NCBI GenBank assembly: GCA_002405915.1
Contig: DHMS01000036.1
Location: 1 to 23,833, forward strand
Reading direction: 5' to 3'
Source of the DNA: Christensenella sp. UBA4636
GTDB taxonomy: Bacteria; Bacillota; Clostridia; Christensenellales; Borkfalkiaceae
DNA: 23,833 nucleotides
A program made the position numbers and the translations under genes. Below are positions 1 to 8,282 of this stretch, piece by piece. The notes under the pieces are model-generated. The model was not told where the DNA came from. It did no database searches and saw only the letters and a program-made list of their open reading frames with translations. Numbering within the stretch: the stretch's first letter is position 1; each line of letters opens with the position of its first letter.

Positions 1-99
1 TCAAGAAAATTATACCATAAAAGCGAAGAACACTCAACCCTTTTCCTCGGTCGAGTGTTCTTTTTTTGTTTAAAGGCTGCCGCTTAACGCGACAGCCCC
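1..99. repeat. Terminal inverted repeat, left copy (99 bp)
   Basis: Bases 1-99 are the exact reverse complement of 23735-23833; identity stops at base 100. The repeat holds two hairpins. The first, about 28-61, has arms AGAACACTC/GAGTGTTCT and is followed by a T-run in the inward direction, so it looks like a terminator for transcripts entering from outside. The second, about 74-97, has GGCTG/CAGCC arms and lies just downstream of the GH2 gene. An outward sigma-A promoter (TTGAGT, 17 bp, TATAAT) is encoded on the minus strand. Because the length matches a common assembler k-mer and the genes between are ordinary chromosomal ones, a repeat boundary is the likeliest explanation. Confidence 0.95.
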
Positions 100-105
100 A
101 GCTTT

Positions 106-1767
106 TTAATAGTTTTTGTAAATGGATAAAAATTGCTCGTTTACTTTGTCGATTAAGCCTTTAACGCGCTTGCCGTCGACTTTCAGAACCTGTCTGTCGT
201 AGGTGTACAAACCGTTGATTTCGTCCTCGATATCGCTTAGCTGCGTGTACACGAACCCGCAAAGCCCGTTTTTGAGCGACGGGATAATCATTTCGTCTAT
301 TAAGAGCTTAAATTTGTCGGTAAGCTCCGTTGCGGAAGTTGCCGTTTTGCCGTAACCGTAAAGCTTATCGGTGAAAACATGCCCCTCAACGAGCCTGCCG
401 TATCCGCCGCATTCGCTCAAAAAAAGCACTTGCTTGCCGTTGCCCTTTAAAATGCGATTGTGAAAGTAAACGTGTTCGCTCTTTACGTCGCTTTTTCTGC
501 GGGCGAACCAACCGCTCGTCGAATCGATAAACCGCGAAGGGTCGGCGGCTTTTACGAGCGTGTAGATTTTGTCGGAATTAAACTGCCCCCAGCCCTCGTT
601 GAAAATAGTCCAACCGATAATCGACGGGTGATTATAAAGCGTTTTAACCGTTTCAAGCGTATGCTCTATAAAAAATTTGCGCCGTTTGGTGTTGAAAATC
701 TTTTTGTCAAGCCCGAACTTTAAGCCTATCGTCGGCAAAACCGTTTGCCGTATGTACTTATACGAGCCGCTGTTCACCATATCTTGCAATACGAGCATGC
801 CGAGTCTGTCGCACGCTTCGTAAAACGTTTCCGGCTCAATTTTTATGTGTTTGCGCAAACAGTTGAACCCGAGCGATTTCATTCTGAGAATATCTTTTGC
901 CCATTCGTTAGGGTCGTCGGGCAGGAAAATTCCGCCCTCGAAATACCCTTGGTCGAGTACGCAACTCAAAAATATCGGTTTGCCGTTTAAAAGAAACAGC
1001 GGCGTGCCGTTTATTTTTTTAGTTTCGAAAGTGCGCAACGCAAAGTAAGTTTTCACTTCGTCGGCGTCGTTTTTTATCTTCGTTTCGTAAACGTAAGGAT
1101 TGTCGGGCGACCAAAGCCGTATTTCCTCGTCGGGGATAGAAAGATAGGTAGACTTAGTTTTATTTTTGACAAGCTTTTGCCCGCTCGGCAGAATAACTTC
1201 GATAACGCAAGGCTTTTCGCAGTCTATATCGACTTTCACGCCTTTTAAGTCCGGAGTAAAGGCGAAAGACTTTATCTCGTCTTCTCCTCGCGCCTCTAAA
1301 TAAACGCTTCCCCAAATGCCGCTGACGGGCGTGTACCACATTCCGCCGCGCTTTTTCCGTTGCTTGCCGTAAGGATATTTGAGTGAAAGGGTATCGCGTA
1401 CGCTCACTGCGAGCGAATTTTTCTCTTTCAAAATCTTGGTCACGTCAACTTTAAACGGCAGATATCCGCCCTCGTGAAAAGCAATCGCTTTTCCGTTAAG
1501 GCTAACTTCCGCCGTCTGGTCGACCGCGCCGAAGATTAGATAAATTTTGCTGCCTTTCGGAAGATTTTCGAAGCGTTCGGGGTAGGTGAAATCTATCGTA
1601 TACGAAAGCGTTTTGCCTATTTTCCCGTCATAGAAAGAAAGCTTGGATTGTGGCGGATAAGGTACGGAAATATCCTTGCCGTTAAGCTTCCACCCGTCGG
1701 ACAAAATAAAGTAATTTTTACGCTTCCTTTGCGGTGTCGGATAAAGCGAAGAAAATGCGTTGCTCAT
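106..1767 (-). CDS. Glycoside hydrolase family 2 protein (beta-galactosidase/beta-glucuronidase-like)
   Basis: This 553-residue protein has the GH2 layout. An N-terminal jelly-roll sugar-binding domain spans about residues 20-160 (includes GGMWYTPVSGIWGSVYLEA), an Ig-like domain about 165-250, and a TIM barrel about 255-550. The acid/base is E391 in FNEGWGQ and the likely nucleophile is E452 in FLSECGGYG. No signal peptide is present, so it should act in the cytosol on an imported oligosaccharide or glycoside. It is shorter than LacZ (about 1000 residues) and nearer to BglA/GUS-sized GH2 enzymes. The start codon overlaps the MFS stop as ATGA with a GGAG site upstream, so translation is coupled. 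Exact substrate cannot be told from sequence. Confidence 0.93.
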   Translation of the reverse strand: MSNAFSSLYPTPQRKRKNYFILSDGWKLNGKDISVPYPPQSKLSFYDGKIGKTLSYTIDFTYPERFENLPKGSKIYLIFGAVDQTAEVSLNGKAIAFHEGGYLPFKVDVTKILKEKNSLAVSVRDTLSLKYPYGKQRKKRGGMWYTPVSGIWGSVYLEARGEDEIKSFAFTPDLKGVKVDIDCEKPCVIEVILPSGQKLVKNKTKSTYLSIPDEEIRLWSPDNPYVYETKIKNDADEVKTYFALRTFETKKINGTPLFLLNGKPIFLSCVLDQGYFEGGIFLPDDPNEWAKDILRMKSLGFNCLRKHIKIEPETFYEACDRLGMLVLQDMVNSGSYKYIRQTVLPTIGLKFGLDKKIFNTKRRKFFIEHTLETVKTLYNHPSIIGWTIFNEGWGQFNSDKIYTLVKAADPSRFIDSTSGWFARRKSDVKSEHVYFHNRILKGNGKQVLFLSECGGYGRLVEGHVFTDKLYGYGKTATSATELTDKFKLLIDEMIIPSLKNGLCGFVYTQLSDIEDEINGLYTYDRQVLKVDGKRVKGLIDKVNEQFLSIYKNY

Positions 1768-3071
1768 ATCGTTTTCTCCGTTTTTGCGCTTAGTTTACGC
1801 TTTTTTATAAACAGCGTTACGGGAATAAGCAGGATCGCGAGAGCAATGCAGACAATCGCCGCGGCGATGAATATTTTTTCGTTTGGAATGAACGATTGCG
1901 TTCCGTCGCTGTTCGTTACTTTATCTGCGTTCCTTAGAACGAACGCGCCTATAGTAGGACCGATAAGCCCCGGAATAAGCACCTGAGCGAAAATTCTTAG
2001 TCCTTGAAACATTCCCGTTTTACTTTCGGGTGTATAATCTCTTACGACCGCGCCGAAAATCCCCGTTCCCGCAAGGTATCCGCACATCATCAAGAGCGAA
2101 CCGATAAAAACGAGCGGCGTTTGCTTAAAGAAAAAGAGAATCAAAAACCCCGTCGTCATTATGACTACGGGCGTAAAAATCGTTTTACCGAACCCTAATT
2201 TATCGTAAAGTCTGCCGTAGAAAAAGGTGAACGCCGCGGCGCAAATTATGGCGGGAGCCATTATGACTACGTAATTATCAAGCCCTAAACTTACCGAATA
2301 GTAAAGGATAAGATATGGCATGAATATCTGTATCGCTATGCCGAAAACGGCGTAGCAAGCGAGCGAAAGATAAAGCTCGGGGCTGCTCTTTATAACCGAC
2401 GGACGAAAACCGTAAATTATGTTCTTGAAATAGCTTTTGTTGCCGCTTGCGTCTATCGGCTTTTCTTTTATCAAAAACACGCCTAAAACGCCGATTATCA
2501 CGACGAGTACGCCTATAATCGAAAATATTGCCGTCCATCTCGATTCTTTCGTCAAGTCGAACGCCATAAACCCGCCGAAAACAACGAGTATCGCAACGAG
2601 CGGCATCATAGAATTTATTCCTTCCGTTCTGCCTCGGTTTGTGGAGTCGGTGTTGTCCGTTAAGTAAGCGTTAAAGCATGCGTCGTTGGCGGCGGAACCG
2701 AAAAACGTCATAACGCAGTCCATGACGATGACTAAAGCGACGCCGACCGCCGTAACGCGCGCGGCAGGAACAAACTTTTCGATAATGTCCTTCCTTAAAA
2801 GCGCGAAAACCATTACGGATACGCCCCACAATATGTAGCCTAACGTAATGAAGATTTTGCGCTTTCCGACCTTATCGGCAAACGCCCCGACAATAAGCGT
2901 GGTTACCGTCGCCGCGGCGGAAGAGAGCGACACCATGAGAGATATTTGCGCCGCCGAAGCCGAAAACACGTTGTAAATAAATACGTTGAAGTACATGTTT
3001 TCGACAACCCACGCTATCTGCCCCGTAAGGCTGAAAATAACCACCGTTAAGTAAAATTTTCCTCTGTTCAT
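1764..3071 (-). CDS. MFS transporter, probable sugar/glycoside importer
   Basis: A 435-residue, 12-helix major facilitator. The motif-A-like loop GAFADKVGKRK follows helix 2 and a weaker repeat (YDKLGFGK) appears in the second half, as expected from the internal duplication of this family. The start is placed at MNRGKFY (3071). The open frame runs on to 3188, but the extra 39 residues are basic and non-hydrophobic and lack a ribosome binding site, while AAGGG lies upstream of 3071. It overlaps the GH2 gene by 4 bp, which points to import of the sugar that GH2 cleaves. That functional link is inference; the family assignment is firm. Confidence 0.88.
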   Translation of the reverse strand: MNRGKFYLTVVIFSLTGQIAWVVENMYFNVFIYNVFSASAAQISLMVSLSSAAATVTTLIVGAFADKVGKRKIFITLGYILWGVSVMVFALLRKDIIEKFVPAARVTAVGVALVIVMDCVMTFFGSAANDACFNAYLTDNTDSTNRGRTEGINSMMPLVAILVVFGGFMAFDLTKESRWTAIFSIIGVLVVIIGVLGVFLIKEKPIDASGNKSYFKNIIYGFRPSVIKSSPELYLSLACYAVFGIAIQIFMPYLILYYSVSLGLDNYVVIMAPAIICAAAFTFFYGRLYDKLGFGKTIFTPVVIMTTGFLILFFFKQTPLVFIGSLLMMCGYLAGTGIFGAVVRDYTPESKTGMFQGLRIFAQVLIPGLIGPTIGAFVLRNADKVTNSDGTQSFIPNEKIFIAAAIVCIALAILLIPVTLFIKKRKLSAKTEKTI

Positions 3072-3189
3072 TTTTTTAAGCCCTTTTGCTATATATATTT
3101 TCAAATTAAGTTTATGTTCCGAGCGGCGAAAATTCGCCGCATATCGAGTTAAGTTCGCAGTTAGAACAAAAACGGCGAACTTAAACATT

Positions 3190-4155
3190 TTACACGTTGT
3201 ACGAGTAGAAGTTTCCTAATCCCACGAATTTGCCAAAGATATATTTGTTGGAAGCGGCTTCCGTCATGACGTAGATTTTGCCTTCTTTGTAGACTATCTC
3301 TTCGCTCATGGGGATTGCTTTTACGGTGTTGCGCAAAACTTTGCCGTCAAGGTAGTAAAGATTGGCTTTTACGCCGTCGACTTCAATACTGTCCTTTTGA
3401 GAGGCGGCAAAATCGTAGAAATAAAGGTGTGAAGCCGCTAAACCGTAAGAGGCGGAAAGCACCATGTAATCGGGTGTGAAGCACATTCCTTGCACGAGCG
3501 CGGGGATAGAAAACACCGATTCGGGCGTCTTTTTAATGCCGAAGTTGTCTTTCGCGGAAATGTCGAGGCGGTAGGAAATTATCGTAGCGGGGTTTTCGGT
3601 TCCGTCGGGCGTAGTAATGTGTTCCCATTCTTTGGTCTTGTATTTGTCGCCCGGGTCGCGATAGAATGAGCCGATATAGAAGAATCCGCCGTTTACGGAG
3701 CAGAACGCGGGGTTAATCGGCGTTTCTATCTTGCCGATTGCCTGCGCTTTTTTCTTGCCCTCGGCAAAGTCAGCAACCGAGAACACGTCTATTTGATTGC
3801 TGCCGGTGATATAAACGTAATCGTCGTTTATCGCGATTCCGCCCGTATGCCCGTCGTACTCGGAGCCGTCCGCGCTAACGAGTTCGACGTAGTAGGATTT
3901 TTCCTTGTCGAAGTAGTAAACGCGCGAAGACGAGCCGTTAGACATATAGCCCGCAGTCAAAAAACCGTCCTCGTAAGCGCAAAGCCCTTGCTGAACGAAG
4001 TTGTCGCGCGTGCCGGGAATAGCCGAATACTTTTCCGAACGGTCGTAAAACGCGGAAAAAGATACGCGCATATAGATGTTCGCGCCGCAAATGAGCAACG
4101 CTATCGCCGCAAGGACGATAAGTGTTATTCTTAAAATTCGTTTAAGTATTTTCAT
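3190..4155 (-). CDS. Membrane-anchored, propeller-like extracytoplasmic protein of unknown function
   Basis: This 321-residue protein has one N-terminal transmembrane segment or uncleaved signal (about residues 8-30) and an outside domain. The domain is made of repeated short strands with alternating aromatic and Gly/Asp turns (for example DDYVYITGSNQIDVFS, GGFFYIGSFY, DYMVLSASYG), which suggests a beta-propeller. I see no catalytic motif and cannot name a family. It is the first gene of the operon with the MFS transporter and GH2 enzyme, with a GAGG site before ATG and a consensus promoter at 4210-4238. It could be a surface sugar-binding or sensing partner of the importer, but that is inference. 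Confidence 0.8.
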   Translation of the reverse strand: MKILKRILRITLIVLAAIALLICGANIYMRVSFSAFYDRSEKYSAIPGTRDNFVQQGLCAYEDGFLTAGYMSNGSSSRVYYFDKEKSYYVELVSADGSEYDGHTGGIAINDDYVYITGSNQIDVFSVADFAEGKKKAQAIGKIETPINPAFCSVNGGFFYIGSFYRDPGDKYKTKEWEHITTPDGTENPATIISYRLDISAKDNFGIKKTPESVFSIPALVQGMCFTPDYMVLSASYGLAASHLYFYDFAASQKDSIEVDGVKANLYYLDGKVLRNTVKAIPMSEEIVYKEGKIYVMTEAASNKYIFGKFVGLGNFYSYNV

Positions 4156-4209
4156 AAAAAACCTCGTATCTTGTTATTTTTGTTTTTAAAAAATCGAAAT
4201 TATATAATC

Positions 4210-4238
4210 ATTGTATAACTTATTGAAAATTTTGTCAA
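4210..4238 (-). promoter_or_regulatory. Sigma-A promoter of the propeller-MFS-GH2 operon
   Basis: On the minus strand TTGACA (4238-4233) is followed by a 17-bp spacer and TACAAT (4215-4210). The -35 is perfect. The predicted leader is about 50 nt to the ATG at 4155. Confidence 0.75.
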
Positions 4239-4284
4239 TGCAATGCGGCGCCGATTATCTAAAGCGGCGTAAAAACGCTTGCTT

Positions 4285-4307
4285 TTTTTAGCATAATGTG
4301 CTAAAAA
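4285..4307. promoter_or_regulatory. Operator-like palindrome upstream of the metal exporter
   Basis: Nine-bp arms TTTTTAGCA and TGCTAAAAA flank the 5-bp centre TAATG. It lies 58 bp before the exporter start and about 47 bp upstream of the divergent -35. No U-tract follows in an order fitting a terminator and no gene is upstream, so an operator for a metal-sensing repressor is plausible. The regulator is not in this window. Confidence 0.45.
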
Positions 4308-4364
4308 TACACTTATCAAACATATAGCCTTTTAAAAAAGTAGATAAAAAGAGGGATTAGAAAT

Positions 4365-5279
4365 TTGCTTATGGAAAAGTTTTTGGACGTGTTAAAAGAT
4401 TCCGCGCTCGATTCGCTTAAAATCCTGCCGGTAATATTTTTAGTGTACGTGCTTATAGAATTTTTGGAGTCGAGAGAATCGGAAGAAAAGCGGCTCAAAA
4501 AAATATTCGGCAACAGGTTTTCGCCGTTTTTCGGCGCGGCGATAGGCATTATTCCGCAGTGCGGATTTTCGGTCGTTGCGACTAAGCTTTATCAAGGCGG
4601 CTATATTCTTGCGGGAACGCTCATTGCGGTGTATATCGCGACGAGCGACGAAGCCTTGCCGATAATGTTTTCGCGCGCGGTCACGGAGTCTGTCGTTTGG
4701 GGCAAATTAGCTCTTATAATCGCGATAAAATTCGTTTACGCGTGCATAGCGGGCTTTGCAATAAACGCGCTTATTAAAAAGGACGTTAAGGAAATAAAAG
4801 AGGACGAGGACGACGTAAAAGAGGACGAGGACGGCGACGGATGCTGCCACCACAAAATAACCGGCAAGCGCGAAGCTTTAAAAACTCTTCTTTTGCACCC
4901 GCTTATCCATTCGTTAAAAATCATTGCGTACGTTTTTGTCGTAAGCTTTGCGTTCGGCTTAATTGTCGAACTTTTAGTGGGCGAAGAACGCCTTTCCGCG
5001 TTCCTTTCGTCGTCTTTGTGGCTTCAACCGCTCCTTTCGGGGGTGGTCGGGCTTATACCTAACTGCGCTTCGTCGGTGCTTATAACCGAACTTTTCTGCG
5101 ACGGCTACCTTTCTCTCGGCGGCGCGCTCGCCGGGCTTGCCGCTAACAGCGGAATAGGGCTTGCCGTGCTTTTTAAGAACGGCGAAAACGTAAAAAAATC
5201 GCTTTTAATAGCTCTTACTACCTTTGCGCTCGCTCTTATTCTCGGTTACGGCGTGACGGCGATAACGGCTTTAATTTAG
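4365..5279 (+). CDS. Putative heavy-metal exporter, ArsP_2-like 10-TM permease
   Basis: A 304-residue polytopic protein with an internal duplication. Each half carries a helix pair with a G-x-I-P-x-C motif (GIIPQCGFSV, Cys66; GLIPNCASSV, Cys234), as in the putative arsenic/manganese efflux permeases of the ArsP_2 (PF11449) group. The central cytoplasmic loop is strongly acidic (about residues 142-158) and ends in Cys-Cys-His-His (160-163), a likely metal-binding patch. The TTG at 4365 is taken as start because GAGGG lies 9 nt upstream; the ATG at 4371 would leave 15 nt. The aminotransferase follows after 60 bp and may be co-transcribed. The transported metal is not determinable. Confidence 0.8.
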   Translation: MLMEKFLDVLKDSALDSLKILPVIFLVYVLIEFLESRESEEKRLKKIFGNRFSPFFGAAIGIIPQCGFSVVATKLYQGGYILAGTLIAVYIATSDEALPIMFSRAVTESVVWGKLALIIAIKFVYACIAGFAINALIKKDVKEIKEDEDDVKEDEDGDGCCHHKITGKREALKTLLLHPLIHSLKIIAYVFVVSFAFGLIVELLVGEERLSAFLSSSLWLQPLLSGVVGLIPNCASSVLITELFCDGYLSLGGALAGLAANSGIGLAVLFKNGENVKKSLLIALTTFALALILGYGVTAITALI

Positions 5280-5339
5280 GCGGCTTTGGTTTGTTTTTCC
5301 GCACGTTCGGGGTAAAAAACGAGAATTTTCGGAGGAATT

Positions 5340-6572
5340 ATGGAAACGATTGAACTGCTTGAAAAACAATACGAGGACTTCCTTTTGCTCAATTTAAAAC
5401 TCGATATGTCGCGCGGAAAGCCGTGCAAAGAGCAGTTAGACTTATCCATGAAGATGATGGACGTGCTTAATTCCTCTACCGATTTAAGGTGTGAGGACGG
5501 CATAGATTGCAGAAACTACGGCGTTTTAGGCGGAATAGAAGAGTGCAAAAGGCTTTTAGGCGATATAATCGAAGTTCCGCCGCAAAACATTATCATATAC
5601 GGCAACTCGTCGCTCCTTATAATGTACGGTTGTATTTCGCGCGCGATGACGCATGGCGTTTTAGGCAGCGAGCCGTGGGCTAAGCAAGGAAAAATCAAAT
5701 GGCTTTGCCCCGTCCCGGGGTACGACAGGCACTTTGCGATAACGGAATATTTCGGCATAGAAATGATAAACGTGCCGATGAACGCCGACGGACCCGACAT
5801 GGATATGGTCGAAGAACTGATAAAAGACGAAGCCGTCAAGGGCATATGGTGCGTGCCTAAGTACTCTAACCCCGACGGTACGACTTATTCGGAAGCTACG
5901 GTAAAACGCTTTGCTCGCTTAAAACCAACAGCAAAAGACTTTCGCATTTATTGGGATAACGCGTACTCCGTGCATCACTTATACCCCGACAAGCAAGACT
6001 TTTTGCTTGAAATTTTAGACGAATGCAAAAAGGCGGGCAACCCCGATATCGTGTATAAGTTTACTTCCACTTCAAAAATAAGCTTTCCCGGTTCGGGCAT
6101 AGCCGCGCTTGCCGCAAGCGAAAATAACGTTGCGGAAATCAAAAAACAACTTTCAATCCAGACGATAGGCTTCGACAAGGTTAACCAGCTCCGCCACGTA
6201 AGATTTTTCAAAAACCTTGACGGAATAAAGGAGCAGATGAGAAAACACGCCGACATTTTGCGCCCCAAGTTCGAACTCGTAGAAAAAATCTTAGAGGAAA
6301 ACTTGAAAGGATTTGCCGAATGGACGAAGCCGAACGGCGGGTACTTTATACTTTTAAAGACCAAAGGTTGCGCAAAGGAAGTCGTCGCAAGGTGCCTAAA
6401 AGCCGGCGTAAAGCTTACCGAAGCGGGCGCGACTCACCCGTACCATATCGACCCCGAAAATTCGTATATCAGAATCGCGCCGAGCTATCCTTCGCTTAGC
6501 GAGCTTAAAACGGCGACGGAAGTTTTAGTAAACGCAGTAAAAATCGAAACTCTCTTAAAAAATCAATATTAA
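5340..6572 (+). CDS. PLP-dependent aminotransferase, aspartate aminotransferase of the Asp_aminotransf (PF12897) type
   Basis: A 410-residue fold-type I aminotransferase. It carries DMSRGKP near the N terminus, N177 in KYSNPDGTTY, D206 in YWDNAY (pairs with the PLP ring nitrogen) and the Schiff-base K246 in STSKISFPGSG. The C-terminal domain has the carboxylate-binding Arg region in SYIRIAPSYPS. These signatures match the compact group Ic aspartate aminotransferases, which swap the amino group between aspartate and 2-oxoglutarate. A strong GGAGGA site precedes ATG and a hairpin terminator follows at 6602. Substrate preference is inferred from family only. Confidence 0.88.
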   Translation: METIELLEKQYEDFLLLNLKLDMSRGKPCKEQLDLSMKMMDVLNSSTDLRCEDGIDCRNYGVLGGIEECKRLLGDIIEVPPQNIIIYGNSSLLIMYGCISRAMTHGVLGSEPWAKQGKIKWLCPVPGYDRHFAITEYFGIEMINVPMNADGPDMDMVEELIKDEAVKGIWCVPKYSNPDGTTYSEATVKRFARLKPTAKDFRIYWDNAYSVHHLYPDKQDFLLEILDECKKAGNPDIVYKFTSTSKISFPGSGIAALAASENNVAEIKKQLSIQTIGFDKVNQLRHVRFFKNLDGIKEQMRKHADILRPKFELVEKILEENLKGFAEWTKPNGGYFILLKTKGCAKEVVARCLKAGVKLTEAGATHPYHIDPENSYIRIAPSYPSLSELKTATEVLVNAVKIETLLKNQY

Positions 6573-6601
6573 GCGGTAATCGACTTATACGCGCACTAAA
6601 A

Positions 6602-6635
6602 AAGAGGTTCTACTTACGGTAGAGCTTCTTTTTTG
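6602..6635 (+). terminator. Intrinsic terminator after the aminotransferase
   Basis: A 12-bp stem (AAGAGGTTCTAC with GTAGAGCTTCTT, two G-U pairs) with a 5-nt loop is followed by a T-run. Confidence 0.85.
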
Positions 6636-6719
6636 TCTTTCTACCGATTAAAACTCATTCGTATACCCAAAAAGCAGGGCGGTAGGTTGTAAAGACGAGC
6701 CGAACGTAGTAATATAACG

Positions 6720-6745
6720 TTGACGGCAAAATTGTTTGCCGAGGC
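6720..6745 (+). promoter_or_regulatory. degV promoter region with an internal palindrome
   Basis: A -35-like TTGACG (6720-6725) is followed after 17-19 bp by GGCATAAA. The spacer contains the perfect inverted repeat CGGCAAA-ATTG-TTTGCCG (6724-6741). A protein bound there would sit between -35 and -10, the usual place for a repressor. The -10 is poor, so exact promoter placement is uncertain. Confidence 0.5.
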
Positions 6746-6776
6746 ATAAAAACGAAAAATAGCAAGAGGTATTACT

Positions 6777-7679
6777 ATGAATAGAAACTATATTTTAAGC
6801 TGTGAATCGACGGTGGACGAACCGTATAAAAATATGGCCGACAGGGGCATACCCGTCATCTTTTACACCTATACTATCGGCACGGAAATTTTCGAAGACG
6901 ACATGAAAAGAACGCCCGGCTCGACCGAAGAGTTTTACGCTAAACTTAAAGCGGGCGCAAAGCCCGTCACTTCTCAAATTAACACCGCGACTTACGAAGA
7001 GTACTTCGAAAAGATATCGAAAGAAAACGACGTTTTGCATATAGCTTTCGGCTCGGGAATGTCCGGTTCCGTCAACAACGCTTTCGAAGCGGCGGCGACT
7101 ATCATGAAAAAATATCCCGACAGAAAAATCGTCGTGGTGGATTCGCTCTGCTCGTCATCGGGCTACGGGCTTTTGGTCGATTACGCGGCGGACATGAAAG
7201 AGGCGGGCAAACCTCTCGACGACGTAAAGCAGTGGGTGGAAGATTACCGCAACAACGTTCACCATCAGTTTTTCTGCACCGACCTTTCCTTTTTTAAGCG
7301 CAGCGGCAGGGTTTCCGCCGTCACTTCGCTCATCGGCACAATTCTCGGCATATGCCCGCTCATGAAGCTCAACGACGAGGGCAGAATTGTCGCTTACTCC
7401 AAAGCTCACGGCAAACGCAAAGCCCTCGACGCTACCTTCGAAGTCATGAAGGAAGAAGCTCTCGGCGGCAAAAATTATGACGGCAAGTGCTATATCAACC
7501 ATTCTAACAGTCCCGAAACGGCGGAACTGCTTAAAAACAAAGTCGAAGAATATTTTCCGAATCTCAAAGGAAAGGTGAAAATATTCGATATAGGTTTCGT
7601 CGTCGGCGCACACTGCGGACCGGGCGTTACCGCGCTTTACTTTTTGGGTAACCCCAGAAAACATATTACTAAAAAGTGA
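6777..7679 (+). CDS. DegV family fatty-acid-binding protein
   Basis: A 300-residue DegV/EDD-fold protein. It shows the N-terminal SCESTVD motif (usual form DSTxDL), GAKPVTSQINT, FGSGMSGSVNNA in the fatty-acid head-group pocket, LSFFKRSGRVSA (usual form LKKGGRI) and the C-terminal GAHCGPGVTALYFLG. DegV/FakB proteins present acyl chains to the kinase FakA in Gram-positive bacteria; no fakA is in the window. AAGAGG precedes ATG. The upstream palindrome suggests regulation by a dedicated repressor. The assignment is firm, the bound fatty acid unknown. Confidence 0.93.
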   Translation: MNRNYILSCESTVDEPYKNMADRGIPVIFYTYTIGTEIFEDDMKRTPGSTEEFYAKLKAGAKPVTSQINTATYEEYFEKISKENDVLHIAFGSGMSGSVNNAFEAAATIMKKYPDRKIVVVDSLCSSSGYGLLVDYAADMKEAGKPLDDVKQWVEDYRNNVHHQFFCTDLSFFKRSGRVSAVTSLIGTILGICPLMKLNDEGRIVAYSKAHGKRKALDATFEVMKEEALGGKNYDGKCYINHSNSPETAELLKNKVEEYFPNLKGKVKIFDIGFVVGAHCGPGVTALYFLGNPRKHITKK

Positions 7680-7723
7680 TTATCCTATCGGGAATAAGAA
7701 TAAGTTCCTACTATATAAACCGC

Positions 7724-7765
7724 AAAAAAAAGCTTCGCCCGAAAATTTTCGGGCGAAGCTTTTTT
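7724..7765. terminator. Bidirectional terminator between degV and the DUF2726 gene
   Basis: A perfect 15-bp inverted repeat (AGCTTCGCCCGAAAA with TTTTCGGGCGAAGCT, 7731-7760) is flanked by A-run and T-run, so it can stop transcription from both convergent genes. Confidence 0.93.
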
Positions 7766-7787
7766 GTTAGTTAATCATTGATTTTCG

Positions 7788-8276
7788 TTATAAATATCTC
7801 GATAAAGTCCTCTTTATCTCGTTCTCGTCAAAGCCCTCGCAAGTCCAAAAAGTGATGAGAGGCAACCGCACTTTTTTTAGGATAAGCGCAACCTTTTCGT
7901 CGCGTTCCTCTCTGTCTTTTCGAAAATGCGTGTCGTCGTTTATTTCTATAAGCGCGACGGGGCGATAGTTTTCGTCGAATATTCCGAAGTCGGCGTTGCG
8001 GAAAAGTTCCGTTCTGAATCCGCCGCCTTCCTTATCTATAATAGAGGCAAGGTTGACTTGCGGCAGAACGATATACCTTGGCGCGGCGGCGCAAATTGCG
8101 CGGAAATATTCCGCTTCCGTCCTCGTCATAAGCGAACTTTTGAGTTTGTAACGCGGTTCGCTTTTCTTGCCCCGCATAAAAAGAGCTATTATAATAATGA
8201 TAAGTGCAACCGCAACGCAGCAAAAAATCGCAATCGTTCCCGCACTCGGTTTAAACGCCAAAAATAAGTTTCTCAT
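7788..8276 (-). CDS. Membrane-anchored DUF2726 domain protein
   Basis: A 162-residue protein with one N-terminal transmembrane helix (about residues 14-34), a basic stretch and a DUF2726-like domain (about 45-155) containing the segments LKSSLMTRTEAEYF, VLPQVNLASII, ADFGIFD and ALIEINDDTH. DUF2726 resembles a degenerate nuclease fold (Asp...Glu-x-Asn/Asp-Asp-x-x-H), but its biochemical role is not established. No ribosome binding site is seen. Instead a promoter ends 6 nt before the ATG, predicting a leaderless transcript and supporting this start. Confidence 0.85.
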   Translation of the reverse strand: MRNLFLAFKPSAGTIAIFCCVAVALIIIIIALFMRGKKSEPRYKLKSSLMTRTEAEYFRAICAAAPRYIVLPQVNLASIIDKEGGGFRTELFRNADFGIFDENYRPVALIEINDDTHFRKDREERDEKVALILKKVRLPLITFWTCEGFDENEIKRTLSRYL

Positions 8277-8282
8277 ACCCCC

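Noticed and set aside
3072..3188. 39-codon N-terminal extension of the MFS gene
   Set aside because: No ribosome site, non-hydrophobic basic residues, and the usual short N terminus begins at 3071.
5975..6364. Minus-strand frame of 129 codons
   Set aside because: Antisense shadow of the aminotransferase.
7155..7664. Minus-strand frame of 169 codons inside degV
   Set aside because: Antisense shadow of the clearly identified DegV coding sequence.
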